From assembly GCF_006442545.2 (NCBI RefSeq), contig NZ_CP083952.1, positions 4,255,501 through 4,319,500 on the forward strand: DNA of 64,000 nt, written 5' to 3'. The position numbers and the translations under genes were made by a program. This stretch comes from Mesorhizobium sp. B2-1-8 (GTDB taxonomy: Bacteria > Pseudomonadota > Alphaproteobacteria > Rhizobiales > Rhizobiaceae). Below are positions 55,658-64,000 of this stretch, one piece after another. Position 1 is the first letter of the stretch. Every line of letters starts with the position of its first letter. A model generated the notes under the pieces. It made no database searches. It had not been told where the DNA came from and saw only the letters and a list, made by a program, of their open reading frames with translations.

Positions 55658-57001
55658 ATGTTCCAGAAGATCCTCATCGCCAATCGCGGCGAAATCGCGC
55701 TTCGGGTGCTGCGTGCCTGCAAGGAACTCGGCATCCAGACCGTGGTGGTGCATTCGACCGCCGACGCTGACGCCATGCATGTCAGGCTCGCCGACGAGAG
55801 CGTGTGCATCGGTCCGCCGCCGTCGCGCGACAGCTATCTCAACATCCACCAGATCGTCGCGGCCTGCGAGATCACTGGCGCCGACGCCGTGCATCCGGGC
55901 TACGGCTTCCTGTCGGAGAACGCCAAGTTCGCCGACATTCTGGCGGCCCACAACATCACCTTCATCGGCCCGTCCGGCGACCACATCCGCGTCATGGGCG
56001 ACAAGATCGAGGCCAAGCGCACGGCAAAACGCCTCGGCATTCCGGTGGTGCCGGGTTCCGATGGCGCGGTGACCGAGGAGAAGGAAGCCAGGCGCATCGC
56101 CGCCGAGATCGGCTATCCCGTCATCATCAAGGCGTCGGCCGGCGGCGGCGGGCGCGGCATGAAGGTGGCGCATACCGAGACAGACCTCGAGATCGCCTTG
56201 CAGACGGCGCGCTCGGAAGCGGGCGCGGCCTTCGGCGACGACGCGGTCTACATCGAGAAATACCTGGAGAAACCGCGCCACATCGAGGTGCAGGTGTTCG
56301 GCGACGGCTTTGGCCACGGCGTGCATTTCGGCGAGCGCGACTGTTCGTTGCAACGGCGCCACCAGAAAGTCTGGGAAGAGGCCAATTCGCCGGCGCTCAA
56401 CGCCGAGGAACGGTCGCGCATCGGCGGCATCTGCGCCAAGGCGATTGCCGATCTCGGCTATTCTGGCGCCGGCACCATCGAGTTCCTGTACGAGAACGGC
56501 GAGTTCTATTTCATCGAGATGAACACGCGCCTCCAGGTCGAGCATCCGGTGACGGAAGCGATTACCGGCATCGATCTAGTCCACGAGCAGATCCGCGTCG
56601 CTTCCGGCGGCGGCCTTTCGGTCAGGCAGGAAGACATCAAGTTCAACGGCCACGCCATCGAATGCCGCATCAATGCCGAGGATCCGCGCACCTTCACCCC
56701 CTCGCCCGGCACTATCACCCATTTCCACACGCCCGGCGGCCTCGGCATCCGCGTCGATTCCGGTGTCTACTCCGGCTACAAGATCCCGCCCTACTATGAC
56801 AGCCTGATCGGAAAGCTGATCGTGCATGGGCGCAATCGCGTCGAATGCATGATGCGGCTGCGCCGGGCGCTCGACGAATTCGTCGTCGACGGCATCAAGA
56901 CGACGTTGCCGCTGTTTCGCGATCTCGTTGGGAATGCCGACATCGCCAATGGCGACTACGACATCCATTGGCTGGAAAAATATCTGGCCAAGGGCGAATA
57001 G
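55658..57001 (+). CDS. accC: Acetyl-CoA carboxylase biotin carboxylase subunit
   Basis: A 447-residue ATP-grasp enzyme that carboxylates biotin on AccB. It opens [20 protein letters not shown], has the ATP-grasp glycine loop [35 protein letters not shown], the catalytic [20 protein letters not shown] and the end with EKYLAKGE. All expected catalytic Glu, Asn and Arg positions are present. It forms an operon with accB and is followed by aat after 26 bp. Confidence 0.97.
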   Translation: MFQKILIANRGEIALRVLRACKELGIQTVVVHSTADADAMHVRLADESVCIGPPPSRDSYLNIHQIVAACEITGADAVHPGYGFLSENAKFADILAAHNITFIGPSGDHIRVMGDKIEAKRTAKRLGIPVVPGSDGAVTEEKEARRIAAEIGYPVIIKASAGGGGRGMKVAHTETDLEIALQTARSEAGAAFGDDAVYIEKYLEKPRHIEVQVFGDGFGHGVHFGERDCSLQRRHQKVWEEANSPALNAEERSRIGGICAKAIADLGYSGAGTIEFLYENGEFYFIEMNTRLQVEHPVTEAITGIDLVHEQIRVASGGGLSVRQEDIKFNGHAIECRINAEDPRTFTPSPGTITHFHTPGGLGIRVDSGVYSGYKIPPYYDSLIGKLIVHGRNRVECMMRLRRALDEFVVDGIKTTLPLFRDLVGNADIANGDYDIHWLEKYLAKGE

Positions 57002-57027
57002 CCCCAACTTGCCGCTATAATGACGCG

Positions 57028-57645
57028 ATGACCCGTCCCTACGCGCCAGGCTATCGCATTCCCACCGACCTTCTGCTCAAGGCATACGCCTCGGGCGTCT
57101 TTCCGATGGCCGAGAGTGCTGGTGACCCCGAGGTCTTCTGGGTGCGACCGGAGACGCGGGGCGTCATTCCGCTCGATGGCTTTCACACGCCCAAAAGCCT
57201 GAAGAAGACGATCCGTAGGCACCCGTTCGACATCCGTTTCGACTTCGATTTCGAGGCGACGATCGACGGCTGTGCCGAAAAGCGCGAGGAGCGCCGCTCG
57301 ACATGGATCAACGCGCCGATCCGCGAAGCCTATGTGCAACTGCACCGGATGGGACACTGCCATTCGGTCGAGGCATGGCGCGAGGGGCGTCTGGTCGGCG
57401 GGCTCTATGGGGTCTCGCTCGGGCGGGTGTTTTTCGGGGAAAGCATGTTTTCCAAAGAAACGGACGCGTCGAAGACCTGCCTCGTGCATCTCGTCGAGCG
57501 CCTGAAGGCACGCGGTTTCGCGCTCCTCGATACGCAGTTCACCACCGAGCACCTGAAGCGCTTCGGCGCGGTAGACGTGCCGCGCGGCAAATACGAAAAG
57601 ATGCTGGCCGACGCGCTGAAAGGTGAAGCGGTCTTTTTTCCGTAG
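57028..57645 (+). CDS. aat: Leucyl/phenylalanyl-tRNA-protein transferase
   Basis: A 205-residue enzyme that attaches Leu or Phe to N-terminal Arg/Lys of proteins and so marks them for ClpAP (N-end rule). The motif [26 protein letters not shown], the GNAT-like [20 protein letters not shown] and [20 protein letters not shown] are diagnostic. ATG 57028 ([20 protein letters not shown]) is the normal start; upstream frame overlaps accC. It continues the accBC direction. Confidence 0.93.
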   Translation: MTRPYAPGYRIPTDLLLKAYASGVFPMAESAGDPEVFWVRPETRGVIPLDGFHTPKSLKKTIRRHPFDIRFDFDFEATIDGCAEKREERRSTWINAPIREAYVQLHRMGHCHSVEAWREGRLVGGLYGVSLGRVFFGESMFSKETDASKTCLVHLVERLKARGFALLDTQFTTEHLKRFGAVDVPRGKYEKMLADALKGEAVFFP

Positions 57646-57655
57646 GGATCAAGGC

Positions 57656-58048
57656 CTATTTGGGCGATTTGGGCGAAGCCTCGAGCGGCGTCTGCGCATG
57701 GAACATCATCTTCCAGCCGTTGGCGCGATGGACGTAGCCGGTGCTGACCAGCGCCGCATAGGGCTCGCCATTCTCCCTCGTCGCGCGCGCTTCGTAAGTC
57801 AGCATGACGATATCGCTACCGGGTTCGATTATTCCCTTGAGCTCGATGTCGAGGTCGCGCCAGCGGTTGGGTTTGGTTGCGGTCTTGGCCAGATCGGCAT
57901 TGTCCATCGCCTGTGCCATCTGCGGAAACGCCACCAGGCATTCGCTATCGACATTGGCAGCATAGTAGGCGGCGTCACCGGTCCAGAAACCTTTTTCGAG
58001 TTCCAGCAACTCGGCCTTGTTGGCCATGATCCGCTTGCTGTCCGACAT
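57656..58048 (-). CDS. SnoaL/DUF4440-like protein
   Basis: A 130-residue protein with a NTF2/SnoaL cone-shaped fold by appearance: MANKAELLELEKGFWTGDAA in the first helix, the beta strands DIVMLTYEARATRENGEPYA, and the final strand GWKMMFHAQTP. GGAGGACACGCCA precedes the ATG at 58048; a longer start exists but lacks a site. It is convergent with aat, and its function is unknown. Confidence 0.78.
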   Translation of the reverse strand: MSDSKRIMANKAELLELEKGFWTGDAAYYAANVDSECLVAFPQMAQAMDNADLAKTATKPNRWRDLDIELKGIIEPGSDIVMLTYEARATRENGEPYAALVSTGYVHRANGWKMMFHAQTPLEASPKSPK

Positions 58049-58111
58049 TGGCGTGTCCTCCACGCGCGTGGTGATTGTCCAACGCGCGCCAGCCATGGCG
58101 GTTCCAAGAGA

Positions 58112-58705
58112 TCAGTTGTTGGTGTCCGTCGTATTGGGTTCCGCGGCGTCGTCGGGCTGTGCCGCGTCCGGACCGACTGTGGCCGCGGCTGGCTTCGACG
58201 CGTCGGCTTTCGCCCCGTCGGCCTTGGTCGCACCGCTCTTGCCGGCATCGGGCGCCGGCACATCCGACTTCTGCTTGCACGCCTTCAGCCAGACGTCATA
58301 GACGGCATGTTCGACAGCATTGAGCCCAGGGCTTTCGGCGAACATCCAGCCAGTGAAGATGCGGCGGATCTTGCGGTCGAGCGTGATCTCGTCGACCTCG
58401 ACGAAGGAGTCGGTCTTCGGCTCTTCGTTCTGCGGCCGGGAATAGCAGACGCGTGGCGTCACCTGCAGGGCGCCGAACTGCACCGTCTCGTCGATATAGA
58501 CATCGAAGGTGATGATGCGGCCGGTGATCTTGTCGATGCCGGCGAACTCGGCGACCGGATTGGTGATCCGATCCGATCCCGCGGGCGCAGCCGGCGCCGG
58601 GGCCGCGGGTGCAGGTGCGGGTGAAGCCGCAAAGGCGATAGTGCTGACGGCGAGGCTGGCGGCTAGCGTCAGGCCGCCCGTCGATATCAGGTTGAAAAAG
58701 CTCAT
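58112..58705 (-). CDS. DUF2155 exported protein
   Basis: A 197-residue exported protein. MSFFNLISTGGLTLAASLAV is the signal, followed by an Ala/Pro linker. The DUF2155 domain covers about residues 47-150: AEFAGIDKITGRIITFDVYI, FGALQVTPRVCYSRP and FTGWMFAESPGLNAVEH, with conserved cysteines. The C-terminal tail is Ala/Asp/Pro-rich. The domain is alphaproteobacterial, function unknown, and is nearly always beside the NDUFA12 homologue. Confidence 0.9.
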   Translation of the reverse strand: MSFFNLISTGGLTLAASLAVSTIAFAASPAPAPAAPAPAAPAGSDRITNPVAEFAGIDKITGRIITFDVYIDETVQFGALQVTPRVCYSRPQNEEPKTDSFVEVDEITLDRKIRRIFTGWMFAESPGLNAVEHAVYDVWLKACKQKSDVPAPDAGKSGATKADGAKADASKPAAATVGPDAAQPDDAAEPNTTDTNN

Positions 58706-58843
58706 GCAGGGGTACCGGTGGTTCGCGCCCAGGTGATTCCGTCGATCGCCAAGGCTAGTCGCCGTTTTCTGATCAGCAAGCAGCTAAACACCAATTGTGG
58801 CGATAAAGGACCGGCCTGCACCTTACCGTTACAACCCGCGCCG

Positions 58844-59242
58844 TTACGACCCCGGCGTCCAGGCGTCGTAGTCGCCGGTGACCTGCGGGCGATGTTGATT
58901 GGTCAGCACCGAGCCCTTCGGACGATAGGCCGCTGGCGTGCCGGTCAGATTGGGCAAATGTGGCTTTTGCCAATCGCGCGGCCGGTAGTCGTCGCTGGGG
59001 GGAGCGACATCGACCCGATGGTGAATCCAGCCGTGCCAGCCCGGCGGAATGGCCGAAGCTTCCGAATAGTTGCGGTAGATGACCCAGCGGCGCGTACGGC
59101 CTTCCGAATCGATGCCGCCTTCGTAGTAGACATTGCCGGCCTCGTCCTGGCCGACCTTCTTGCCGTACCGCCAGGTGTGCAGGCGCGTTCCCAGCGTCTG
59201 GCTGTTCCACCAAGTGAAAAACTGCGTCAGGAAAGTCTTCAT
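58844..59242 (-). CDS. NDUFA12-family complex I accessory subunit
   Basis: A 132-residue homologue of mitochondrial NDUFA12 (B17.2), an accessory subunit of NADH:quinone oxidoreductase in alphaproteobacteria. Diagnostic residues are VGQDEAGNVYYEGGID, RRWVIYRNYSEASAIPPGWH and GWIHHRVDVAPP. It acts on the cytoplasmic arm of complex I. The order NDUFA12-DUF2155-(SnoaL)-aat is conserved in Rhizobiales, which supports the call. Confidence 0.93.
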   Translation of the reverse strand: MKTFLTQFFTWWNSQTLGTRLHTWRYGKKVGQDEAGNVYYEGGIDSEGRTRRWVIYRNYSEASAIPPGWHGWIHHRVDVAPPSDDYRPRDWQKPHLPNLTGTPAAYRPKGSVLTNQHRPQVTGDYDAWTPGS

Positions 59243-59471
59243 CTCAGAACCCTCGCGCTGGCGGCGCCCGTTTCCTGCTTATGGCGTCAGGCTTTCGGGA
59301 AGGCAAGAGTTTTGCCATGGGGAGCGCGCAAATGGCGCGCCAGGGACCCGACACAAGCCTTTGATCCCCGGGGGTGACCGGATGCGCGCTTGCCAAGCGT
59401 TGCCACTCTTTCTAAAGCTCTGCGCGCCCGTCCGGAAATCCCGTCCGGCCGGGGGCTGAAGGAGGCGACGA

Positions 59472-60314
59472 TTGGCCGCGCAATTGCCGACCACCGACAT
59501 TCGCATCGGCGCCGACCTGATTCGCCGCCGCAAGGGCGGCATGCCGATCGTGTGCCTCACCGCCTACACCTACCCGATCGCCCGCCTGCTCGATCCCCAT
59601 GTCGACCTGCTCCTGGTCGGAGACAGTGTGGCCATGGTCCTGCATGGCCATGAGACGACGCGGGGCGCCTCGCTGGACATGATGATCGCGCACGGCCAAG
59701 CCGTGATGCGGGGCTCGGCCACGGCCTGCGTCGTCGTCGACATGCCGGCCGGCACTTATGAGGATTCAGCCGCGCAGGCCGTGGCCTCGGCGCGGCGCAT
59801 CGTTGGCGAGACCGGTTGCCAGGCGGTGAAACTCGAGGGAGGCGTCGACATGGCCGCTCAGATAGCGGCGATCGTGGCCGCCGAGATCCCAGTCATGGGC
59901 CATATCGGCCTGCAGCCGCAATCGGTGGAAAAGGATGGCGGCTACAAGATCAAGGGCCGCACGGACGAGAATGTGGCCGCCCTGATCGCCGACGCGCTCG
60001 CGGTCGAGAAGGCCGGTGCGTTTTCCCTGGTCATCGAAGGAACGATAGAGACGGTCGCCGCGGACATCACCCGCCGCATCGCCATTCCAACCATCGGCAT
60101 CGGCGCCAGCGGCGAGTGCGACGGCCAGATCCTGGTCATCGACGACATGGTCGGGCTGACGGTCGATCGGGTGCCTAAATTCGTCAAGCAATATGCCGAC
60201 CTGCGCAGTGTGATCGCGCATGCCGCCGAGCGCTACGCATCGGAGGTGCGGGACCGCGATTTCCCCGGTCCTACCCATGTCTTCTCGAGAACAAATGACG
60301 GGGATGAAGCATGA
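59472..60314 (+). CDS. panB: 3-methyl-2-oxobutanoate hydroxymethyltransferase
   Basis: First step of pantothenate synthesis: transfers a hydroxymethyl group from methylene-tetrahydrofolate to ketoisovalerate. A 280-residue TIM barrel with MPIVCLTAYTYPIARLLDPH, the metal/substrate loop LLVGDSVAMVLHGHETT, the Lys of AVKLEGG and VMGHIGLQPQSV. The start is TTG 59472 with GAAGGAGGCG well placed upstream. It overlaps panC by ATGA. Confidence 0.95.
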   Translation: MAAQLPTTDIRIGADLIRRRKGGMPIVCLTAYTYPIARLLDPHVDLLLVGDSVAMVLHGHETTRGASLDMMIAHGQAVMRGSATACVVVDMPAGTYEDSAAQAVASARRIVGETGCQAVKLEGGVDMAAQIAAIVAAEIPVMGHIGLQPQSVEKDGGYKIKGRTDENVAALIADALAVEKAGAFSLVIEGTIETVAADITRRIAIPTIGIGASGECDGQILVIDDMVGLTVDRVPKFVKQYADLRSVIAHAAERYASEVRDRDFPGPTHVFSRTNDGDEA

Positions 60315-61162
60315 GCCGGGCCGACGTCGTCGACAGCGTTGCCGCGCTTCGCGCGCGAATCCTCGACTGGCGGCGCGATCGGCTGCGCATCGCCTTGGTG
60401 CCGACCATGGGCGCATTGCATGACGGGCATCTTTCGCTGGTCAAGATCGCCCTCGAAAGAGCGGATCGCTGCGTGGTGTCGATCTTTGTCAATCCGACGC
60501 AGTTCGCGCCGAGCGAGGATCTCGACAAGTACCCGCGCCAGTTGGCGCGCGACCTCGACATGCTGGCGACGGCCAAGGCCGATCTTGCCTTCACGCCTGA
60601 CGTCAGCGAGATGTATCCCGCCGGTTTTGCCACGAAAATCTCGGTCGGCGGCCCGTCAGCCGGGCTCGAGACGGACTTTCGCCCCACCTTTTTCGACGGC
60701 GTCGCCACCGTGGTGGCCAAACTTCTCCTGCAGGCTGCACCCGACTTCGCCATCTTTGGCGAAAAGGATTACCAGCAGCTTTGCGTCGTCAGGCAGCTTT
60801 GCCACGACCTCGACCTGCCCGTCGATATCATCGGCGCGCCGACCATACGTGACGCGTATGGCCTCGCCATGTCGTCGCGCAACGCCTATCTCGATGAAGC
60901 CGAACTCCAGATCGCCCGTCGGCTCAACCTTGTCCTGCGCAAGGCGGCAGCGGCGCTGGCAGCGGGCGCAGGTCGAGAGGAAACGATCGCCGAAGCAAGC
61001 CGCGCCCTGATCGCCGCCGGCTTCCAGAAGGTCGACTATGTCGAGGCCCGCGAAAGCCTGACACTTACGCCATGGCGGCACGACCGCGCCGGCCGCCTTC
61101 TCGCCGCCGCCTGGCTGGGAAAAACCAGGCTGATCGACAATGTCGAAGTTCCCACCGCCTGA
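60311..61162 (+). CDS. panC: Pantothenate synthetase
   Basis: ATP-dependent condensation of pantoate and beta-alanine (283 aa). The HIGH-type motif is in LVPTMGALHDGHLSLVK, and the KMSKS equivalent MSSRNAYL follows; ATP contacts are in DFAIFGEKDYQQL. Translation is coupled to panB (ATGA at 60311-60314). The two genes make pantoate and then pantothenate. panD is not in the window. Confidence 0.96.
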   Translation: MSRADVVDSVAALRARILDWRRDRLRIALVPTMGALHDGHLSLVKIALERADRCVVSIFVNPTQFAPSEDLDKYPRQLARDLDMLATAKADLAFTPDVSEMYPAGFATKISVGGPSAGLETDFRPTFFDGVATVVAKLLLQAAPDFAIFGEKDYQQLCVVRQLCHDLDLPVDIIGAPTIRDAYGLAMSSRNAYLDEAELQIARRLNLVLRKAAAALAAGAGREETIAEASRALIAAGFQKVDYVEARESLTLTPWRHDRAGRLLAAAWLGKTRLIDNVEVPTA

Positions 61163-61281
61163 TCGGCGTTCGCACTCTCGATCGCCGTTTGCAGGCGCGA
61201 CGCCGCCGGCGTCAGGCGCACAGCGGGACCTCTAACTGCTGATGCGCGAGCCGTCGCCGCCGCTGCGTTCGCGCTGATCCT

Positions 61282-61320
61282 GGAGCGGTTCAGCGTTTGA
61301 TAGAATCGACGAACCGCTCC
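61282..61320 (+). terminator. Hairpin downstream of panC
   Basis: GGAGCGGTTC (61282-61291) and GAACCGCTCC (61311-61320) are a perfect 10-bp inverted repeat around a 19-nt loop, followed by AACTCTTTGTTTTC. It is a possible terminator, though the T run is broken. Confidence 0.5.
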
Positions 61321-61336
61321 AACTCTTTGTTTTCAC

Positions 61337-61379
61337 GCAATTCCCTGGGGAAAGCGCTACGGACCTTTCCTGGAATTGC
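61337..61379. repeat. Short palindromic intergenic repeat, copy 2
   Basis: GCAATTCC...GGAATTGC outer arms with an internal GGGGAAAGCGCTACG core. It shares arms and core with the element at 38056-38092, so both belong to one repeat family. Confidence 0.55.
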
Positions 61380-61415
61380 TCCGGCCTCCATCCGTCCCGC
61401 CTGCGGCTCCCTGAC

Positions 61416-62114
61416 CTACTCCTCGGTTGGCATATGCAGGTACATCGACTGGATACCGACCCTGCCCGGGCCGGTGAAGCGGTTGACGATGAAATTCATG
61501 TTGGCACCGAAGAAGCCGCTCGACAGCCGGTCGATCTTGGTTTCCATCCTGACCGAGGCATCCTTGAACAGCCAGCCGCCGGGCTCGATGTCTATGGTTT
61601 CGCCCGGAGCGAGCGTCTTTTCAAAAACGTTGCCGTAGCCGTGCAGCCAGACGATGCCGTCACCGGCATCGCCGCGAAACCGGTCGATGAAGAAGCCGCT
61701 TTGGCCGAACAGCATCGTCGCCAGGCCGCGTACACGCTCGAATGTGTAGTCGACATTGCTGGTGGCGGCGAGAAACTGGTGCTCGCGGACCTGGATCTCC
61801 TCGCCTCGCAGCAGGTGAATCGGCACGATGTGACCCGGCCCGTCGCGGCTGAAGGCGATGATGCCCGCCCCTGACGCCTCGGTGACGAAAATCTGCATGC
61901 CGGCCATCATGCGCTTCAGCGCACCCTTCAGCGATTTCAGGCCGATGGAGATCGTGGAATTCTTCCACAACAGGATGTGGTGCTCGAAATAGACGGGCAT
62001 CCGCGTCACGTCGACGGAAAGCACAGGCACCAGTTCGCCCGCTATGTGATAGGTGACGCCACCAAAAGTTTCGTCCGACACCTCGGTCGGCATCAGTTCC
62101 GGCAGACTTGGCAT
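61416..62114 (-). CDS. AIM24/TIGR00266-family protein
   Basis: A 232-residue protein with a double-psi-beta-barrel-like AIM24 repeat. It begins MPSLPELMPTEVSDETFGGV and has FFIDRFRGDAGDGIVWLHGY and the late SVRMETKIDRLSSGFFGANM. Relatives include the yeast mitochondrial AIM24 and bacterial proteins of unknown function. GGGGGGAACC precedes the start at 62114. No operon partner is obvious. Confidence 0.85.
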   Translation of the reverse strand: MPSLPELMPTEVSDETFGGVTYHIAGELVPVLSVDVTRMPVYFEHHILLWKNSTISIGLKSLKGALKRMMAGMQIFVTEASGAGIIAFSRDGPGHIVPIHLLRGEEIQVREHQFLAATSNVDYTFERVRGLATMLFGQSGFFIDRFRGDAGDGIVWLHGYGNVFEKTLAPGETIDIEPGGWLFKDASVRMETKIDRLSSGFFGANMNFIVNRFTGPGRVGIQSMYLHMPTEE

Positions 62115-62266
62115 GGTTCCCCCCAAAAGCCGTCCTGCGCATGCCGGTTTATTCCGGCTTCGCGCGGGTCGGCCTTTGCAGCTTTGGTGCCGCACATCAG
62201 GGCCGTCAAACGAAAACAGAGCCCGGGTCTCGCGCTCGCGCGAAGGTGATCACGCCGCCATGGTGC

Positions 62267-62761
62267 TCAGGCGGCAAGTACCCGTTCATAGATCAGCGCC
62301 GGGATGGCCGAGCCCGCGGAGCCGCAATTCTCGGTGCGGCCGGCCTGGACGAAGCCATTGGCCTGATAGAAGGCAACGGCTCGGCCGTTCTTCTCTTCCA
62401 CTTCGAGCCGAATGCGGTGGGCTTCCGGAAAACTCTCGATGATTTCGTCGAGGAGCATGCCGCCGATACCTCGACCCTGCAGCAAGGGAAGCACATAGAG
62501 CTGCCTGAGCATGACCACGCCGCCGTCTCCGACGGCTTCGGCAAACGCCATGCCGCCAATGCGCTTGCCATCATCGGCAACGAGGAACTCGCTGGTCGGC
62601 TTTGCCAACCTGGCCTTCAACGAAGCGATCGAGTGCCATTCATTGGTGATCTCGGTGACCCGCTCGGCACCGTAAATCGCGTCATAGGTGGCATGCCAGG
62701 TCTCGACCAGCAACGCCCGTACGGCTGCGAGGTCGCGGTCTCCGGCGGTGCGGACGAACAT
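62267..62761 (-). CDS. GNAT-family N-acetyltransferase
   Basis: A 164-residue acetyltransferase. The acetyl-CoA pyrophosphate-binding loop is LLQGRGIGGMLLDEII (Q/R-x-x-G-x-G/A), preceded by the beta4 strand VVMLRQLYVLP; the C-terminal beta strand has RLEVEEKNGRAVAFYQANGF. The substrate is unknown. It is 2 bp after the gatB stop on the same strand, so it is read from the gatB message. Confidence 0.88.
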   Translation of the reverse strand: MFVRTAGDRDLAAVRALLVETWHATYDAIYGAERVTEITNEWHSIASLKARLAKPTSEFLVADDGKRIGGMAFAEAVGDGGVVMLRQLYVLPLLQGRGIGGMLLDEIIESFPEAHRIRLEVEEKNGRAVAFYQANGFVQAGRTENCGSAGSAIPALIYERVLAA

Positions 62762-62763
62762 GC

Positions 62764-64000
62764 TTACTCGATGCCCAGCTTGGCCTTGACGAGGTCGTTG
62801 ACGGCCTGCGGATTGGCCTTGCCGCCGGTCGCCTTCATCACCTGGCCGACGAACCAGCCGGCCATGGTCGGCTTGGCGCGCGCCTGTTCGACCTTGTCGG
62901 GATTGGCCGCGATCACCTCGTCGACCGCCTTCTCGATGGCTCCGGTGTCGGTGACCTGCTTCATGCCACGGCTCTCAACCAGTTGGCGCGGGTCGCCGCC
63001 CTCGTTCCAGACGATCTCGAACAGGTCCTTGGCGATCTTGCCGGAGATGGTGCCTTCCTTGATCAGGTCGATGACCGCACCGAGCTGGTCGGGCGAAACA
63101 GGAGCAGATTCAATGTCCTTGCCGGCTTTGTTGAGAGCGCCCAGCAGATCGTTGATGACCCAGTTGGCGGCGAGCTTGCCGTCACGCCCGGCCGCTACCT
63201 TCTCGAAATAATCGGCGATCGGCTTTTCCGAAACCAGGATCGCGGCGTCGTAGGTCGAGAGACCGAGCGAGGAGATCAGCCGCACTTTCTTGTCATCGGG
63301 CAGTTCCGGCAATTCCTTGGCCAAGGCATCGACATAGGCCTGGTCGAATTCCAGCGGCAGAAGGTCGGGATCGGGGAAATAGCGATAGTCATGCGCCTCT
63401 TCCTTCGAGCGCATCGAGCGCGTCTCGCCCTTGACGGCGTCGAACAGCCGCGTTTCCTGATCGATCTTGCCGCCGTCCTCGAGGATGGCGATCTGCCGGC
63501 GCGCCTCGTAGTCGATGGCCTGGCCGATAAAGCGGATCGAATTCATGTTCTTGATTTCGCAGCGGGTGCCGAATTCGCCACCTGGCCGGCGCACCGAGAC
63601 ATTGACGTCGGCGCGCAGGGAACCTTCGTCCATGTTGCCGTCGCAAGTGCCGAGATAGCGCATGATGGTCCGCAGCTTGGTCACATAGGCCTTGGCCTCG
63701 TCGCCGGAGCGCAGGTCGGGTTTCGACACGATCTCCATCAGGGCCACGCCGGAGCGGTTGAGGTCGACATAGGACATGGTCGGATGCTGGTCGTGTATCG
63801 ACTTGCCGGCATCCTGCTCCAGGTGCAGGCGCTCGATGCCGACCTCGATGTCCTCGAACTCGCCCTGGCGGTCGGGACCGACCGAGACGATGACCGTGCC
63901 CTCGCCGACGATCGGCTGTTTGAACTGCGAGATCTGGTAGCCCTGCGGCAGGTCCGGATAGAAATAGTTCTTCCGGTCGAAGACCGACTTGTGGTTGATC
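62764..64000 (-). CDS. gatB: Aspartyl/glutamyl-tRNA amidotransferase subunit B, partial
   Basis: C-terminal 411 codons of GatB, the subunit that activates misacylated Glu-tRNA(Gln) or Asp-tRNA(Asn) for amidation with GatA and GatC. The visible part starts [20 protein letters not shown], then [47 protein letters not shown] and [20 protein letters not shown], all characteristic. The tail (YqeY-like) ends [14 protein letters not shown]. The gene runs off the right edge, so the start and early metal ligands are not seen. Confidence 0.96.
   Translation of the reverse strand, partial: INHKSVFDRKNYFYPDLPQGYQISQFKQPIVGEGTVIVSVGPDRQGEFEDIEVGIERLHLEQDAGKSIHDQHPTMSYVDLNRSGVALMEIVSKPDLRSGDEAKAYVTKLRTIMRYLGTCDGNMDEGSLRADVNVSVRRPGGEFGTRCEIKNMNSIRFIGQAIDYEARRQIAILEDGGKIDQETRLFDAVKGETRSMRSKEEAHDYRYFPDPDLLPLEFDQAYVDALAKELPELPDDKKVRLISSLGLSTYDAAILVSEKPIADYFEKVAAGRDGKLAANWVINDLLGALNKAGKDIESAPVSPDQLGAVIDLIKEGTISGKIAKDLFEIVWNEGGDPRQLVESRGMKQVTDTGAIEKAVDEVIAANPDKVEQARAKPTMAGWFVGQVMKATGGKANPQAVNDLVKAKLGIE

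Overview
The window looks like chromosome of an alphaproteobacterium of the Rhizobiales, most probably Mesorhizobium or a close Phyllobacteriaceae relative. The evidence is high GC, alpha-type housekeeping neighbourhoods (aroQ-accB-accC-aat-DUF2155-NDUFA12; amiC-mrcA-prfB; an RNase E with a large acidic insertion in its S1 domain), a BA14K protein and rhizobial palindromic intergenic repeats. The taxon is inferred from gene content and was not tested by a search.

Layout. 1-3183 (minus): a periplasmic molybdenum aldehyde oxidoreductase, paoABC-like, with the Mo subunit running off the left edge. 3349-6441 (plus): a small membrane protein and an EmrAB-type efflux pair. 6547-10437 (minus): isochorismatase-family hydrolase, DUF427 protein, alpha/beta hydrolase, small lipoprotein, DUF1772-like membrane protein and two small hypotheticals. 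10664-11795: tRNA-Tyr and rlmB. 11917-16676: a complete glyoxylate-to-glycerate module (gcl, hyi, garR) with a divergent IclR regulator. 16812-18504: small envelope proteins, including a BA14K protein and a His10-bearing paralogue that share a duplicated leader.

18658-26130 is the accessory region. It starts at a tRNA-Thr(TGT), carries many small orphan genes, an acyltransferase, a fatty-acid-hydroxylase-type membrane enzyme, an orphan Flp pilin and phage-tail-like genes, and ends in a junction where a truncated DUF2793 tail gene meets the 3' stub of a polyamine ABC-transporter ATPase. No integrase is visible, so it reads as a decayed prophage or island. 26133-30187 is the surviving part of a polyamine/amide module: MBL hydrolase, TetR regulator, amidase and an orphan PotD-like binding protein.

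30475-34700 is a surface-polysaccharide locus (two glycosyltransferase-like proteins, UDP-galactopyranose mutase, and a UDP-glucuronate-decarboxylase-like epimerase). 34930-40673 holds nadK, a RhlE-type DEAD-box helicase, an OmpA-family lipoprotein, a GFA-family protein and two exported hypotheticals. 41185-49971 holds prfB (with a clear programmed +1 frameshift), mrcA, amiC and rne. 50071-60000 holds glsA, an aminotransferase, an M48 protease, a DsbA-like oxidoreductase, aroQ, accBC, aat, a SnoaL-like protein, a DUF2155 protein and an NDUFA12 homologue. 59472-64000 holds panBC, an AIM24-family protein, a GNAT acetyltransferase and the 3' part of gatB.

The most unusual spots are the prophage/ABC-transporter junction near 26.04 kb, a one-base frameshift between two tandem discoidin-like domains near 24.885 kb, a stop-free open frame bridging two putative genes around a third overlapping gene (19.6-20.7 kb), nested inverted repeats beside tRNA-Thr, and the duplicated leader of the histidine-rich genes.
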